DNA from: Rachycentron canadum
Taxonomy: Eukaryota; Chordata; Actinopteri; Carangiformes; Rachycentridae
Reading direction: 5' to 3'
NCBI GenBank assembly: GCA_038496675.1
Contig: CM076663.1
Location: forward strand, 14,131,286-14,195,285
Length of the DNA: 64,000 nucleotides
The translations under genes and the position numbers were made by a program. The notes beneath the pieces are model-generated. The model was not told the origin of the DNA and ran no database searches. It was given only the letters and a program-made list of their open reading frames with translations. Shown in pieces: positions 63,401-64,000 of this stretch; the first letter of the stretch is position 1; each line of letters begins with the position of its first letter.

Positions 63401-63784
63401 ATGACAGAGAGGGCCCCGTGGTGGAAGGCATTCCTGCCAAAGAGGAAGACTGGTGGCCCCAAGGATGCAGGTTCAGCCCACACCTTTGGCCCAGACTTCG
63501 ACCCCTTTGCACCACATCCGGAGAAGCAAAAAGACCCTGCTGCAGCTGCTTCCAAGACCACTGGTGACCAGTCCCAAGACTCAAGCAAGAACTCCAGCCT
63601 TCTCAGCGATGACACTTTTGATGACTCCCACCTGGAGTCAGTCTTCAATGAGCAAACGTGTCGCCGGAAAATGAAGGTGTCACGCTCGGGTCGATTTAAA
63701 GAGAATAGGAGGGTGCGCTCGAGCCTCCCTATACAGGAGAAAGAGACAGAGAACGTATTGCCAGGGAAAGAGGACATACGATGA
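63401..63784 (+). CDS. PRR15/PRR15L-family protein, 127 aa, single coding exon
   Basis: Small cytoplasmic or nuclear protein of unknown biochemical role; mammalian PRR15 is expressed in gut epithelium and trophoblast. The N-terminus MTERAPWWKAFLPKRK has the Trp-Trp-Lys then basic pattern of the family. The middle is acidic and Ser/Pro-rich (DFDPFAPHPEK, DDTFDDSHLESVFNE). The conserved box KMKVSRSGRFKENRRVRSSL (residues about 90-109) is the family signature. Length is near human PRR15 (129 aa). The MTE start resembles PRR15L, while SRSGRF resembles PRR15, so the paralogue is left open. The ATG has a purine at -3 (AAGATGA). An upstream non-coding exon carries the promoter. About 215 nt of 3' UTR are in view, with no clear AATAAA before the window ends. 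Confidence 0.82.
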   Translation: MTERAPWWKAFLPKRKTGGPKDAGSAHTFGPDFDPFAPHPEKQKDPAAAASKTTGDQSQDSSKNSSLLSDDTFDDSHLESVFNEQTCRRKMKVSRSGRFKENRRVRSSLPIQEKETENVLPGKEDIR

Positions 63785-64000
63785 CGAGGAGGAAAATGAG
63801 AGCGATCAAAGACTGCTTTACAAAGATGCTTGACAAGGAGAGAGTGATTTGAGTACATGAAGATGCTTGAAACACTTGAGGCCTTCCATAAGGTCTACTG
63901 TATGTTGGTTATGATGGGGATGATGGAGATGACAAGGAGCAGCTTTTAGTCCAATACTGCAAGAACAAGGTTATATTGTACAAGAAATAATGAAAATTAA

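Noticed and set aside
63316..63858. 180-aa minus-strand open frame covering the PRR15-family exon
   Set aside because: Antisense shadow; the plus strand carries the conserved SGRFKE box and a good start.
1..64000. Search for CRISPR arrays, phage, integrons, operons or other prokaryotic systems
   Set aside because: The sequence is clearly vertebrate nuclear DNA with spliced genes; nothing of this kind is present.

Overview
The window is nuclear DNA of a ray-finned fish, most likely a percomorph teleost. Signs are vertebrate multi-exon genes with GT-AG introns, abundant CA/GA/TC microsatellites, dispersed repeats of the kind seen across teleosts, and the linkage dazl - rftn1 - oxnad1, which matches human 3p24 as I know it. 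There are five protein-coding genes. No RNA gene, CRISPR array or prokaryotic-style system was seen.

Layout: (1) 1-18330, minus strand: 5' part of an axonemal inner-arm dynein heavy chain, best matched to DNAH12, in about 50 exons. It covers the tail, AAA1-AAA4 and the start of the stalk; the microtubule-binding domain, AAA5, AAA6 and C-terminus lie beyond position 1. (2) 19570-24920, plus strand: dazl, the germ-cell RNA-binding protein, complete (9 coding exons, 217 aa), with a long 3' UTR. (3) 25560-48200, plus strand: rftn1 (raftlin), complete CDS of 9 coding exons (686 aa), with a far upstream non-coding exon, big repeat-rich introns and one assembly gap (31533-31922). (4) 48233-55560, minus strand: oxnad1, complete (7 coding exons, 309 aa), tail-to-tail with rftn1. 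(5) 55650-62500: about 7 kb without a recognisable gene. (6) 62650-64000, plus strand: a PRR15/PRR15L-family gene, its 127-aa CDS in one exon.

The genes do not form one pathway. Dynein serves motile cilia and sperm flagella, Dazl controls germ-cell mRNAs, raftlin organises lipid rafts, and Oxnad1 is a probable mitochondrial flavin/NAD oxidoreductase. The most useful regulatory signals are a near-perfect RFX X-box before the dynein gene, a CACGTG E-box at the dazl start, four miR-430-like seed matches in the dazl 3' UTR, a 12-bp CACGTG-centred palindrome before the PRR15-family gene, and a dispersed repeat carrying nuclear-receptor-type sites. I found no previously undescribed system. Exon borders were worked out by hand from splice sites and reading phase; functional calls rest on remembered family features, not database searches.
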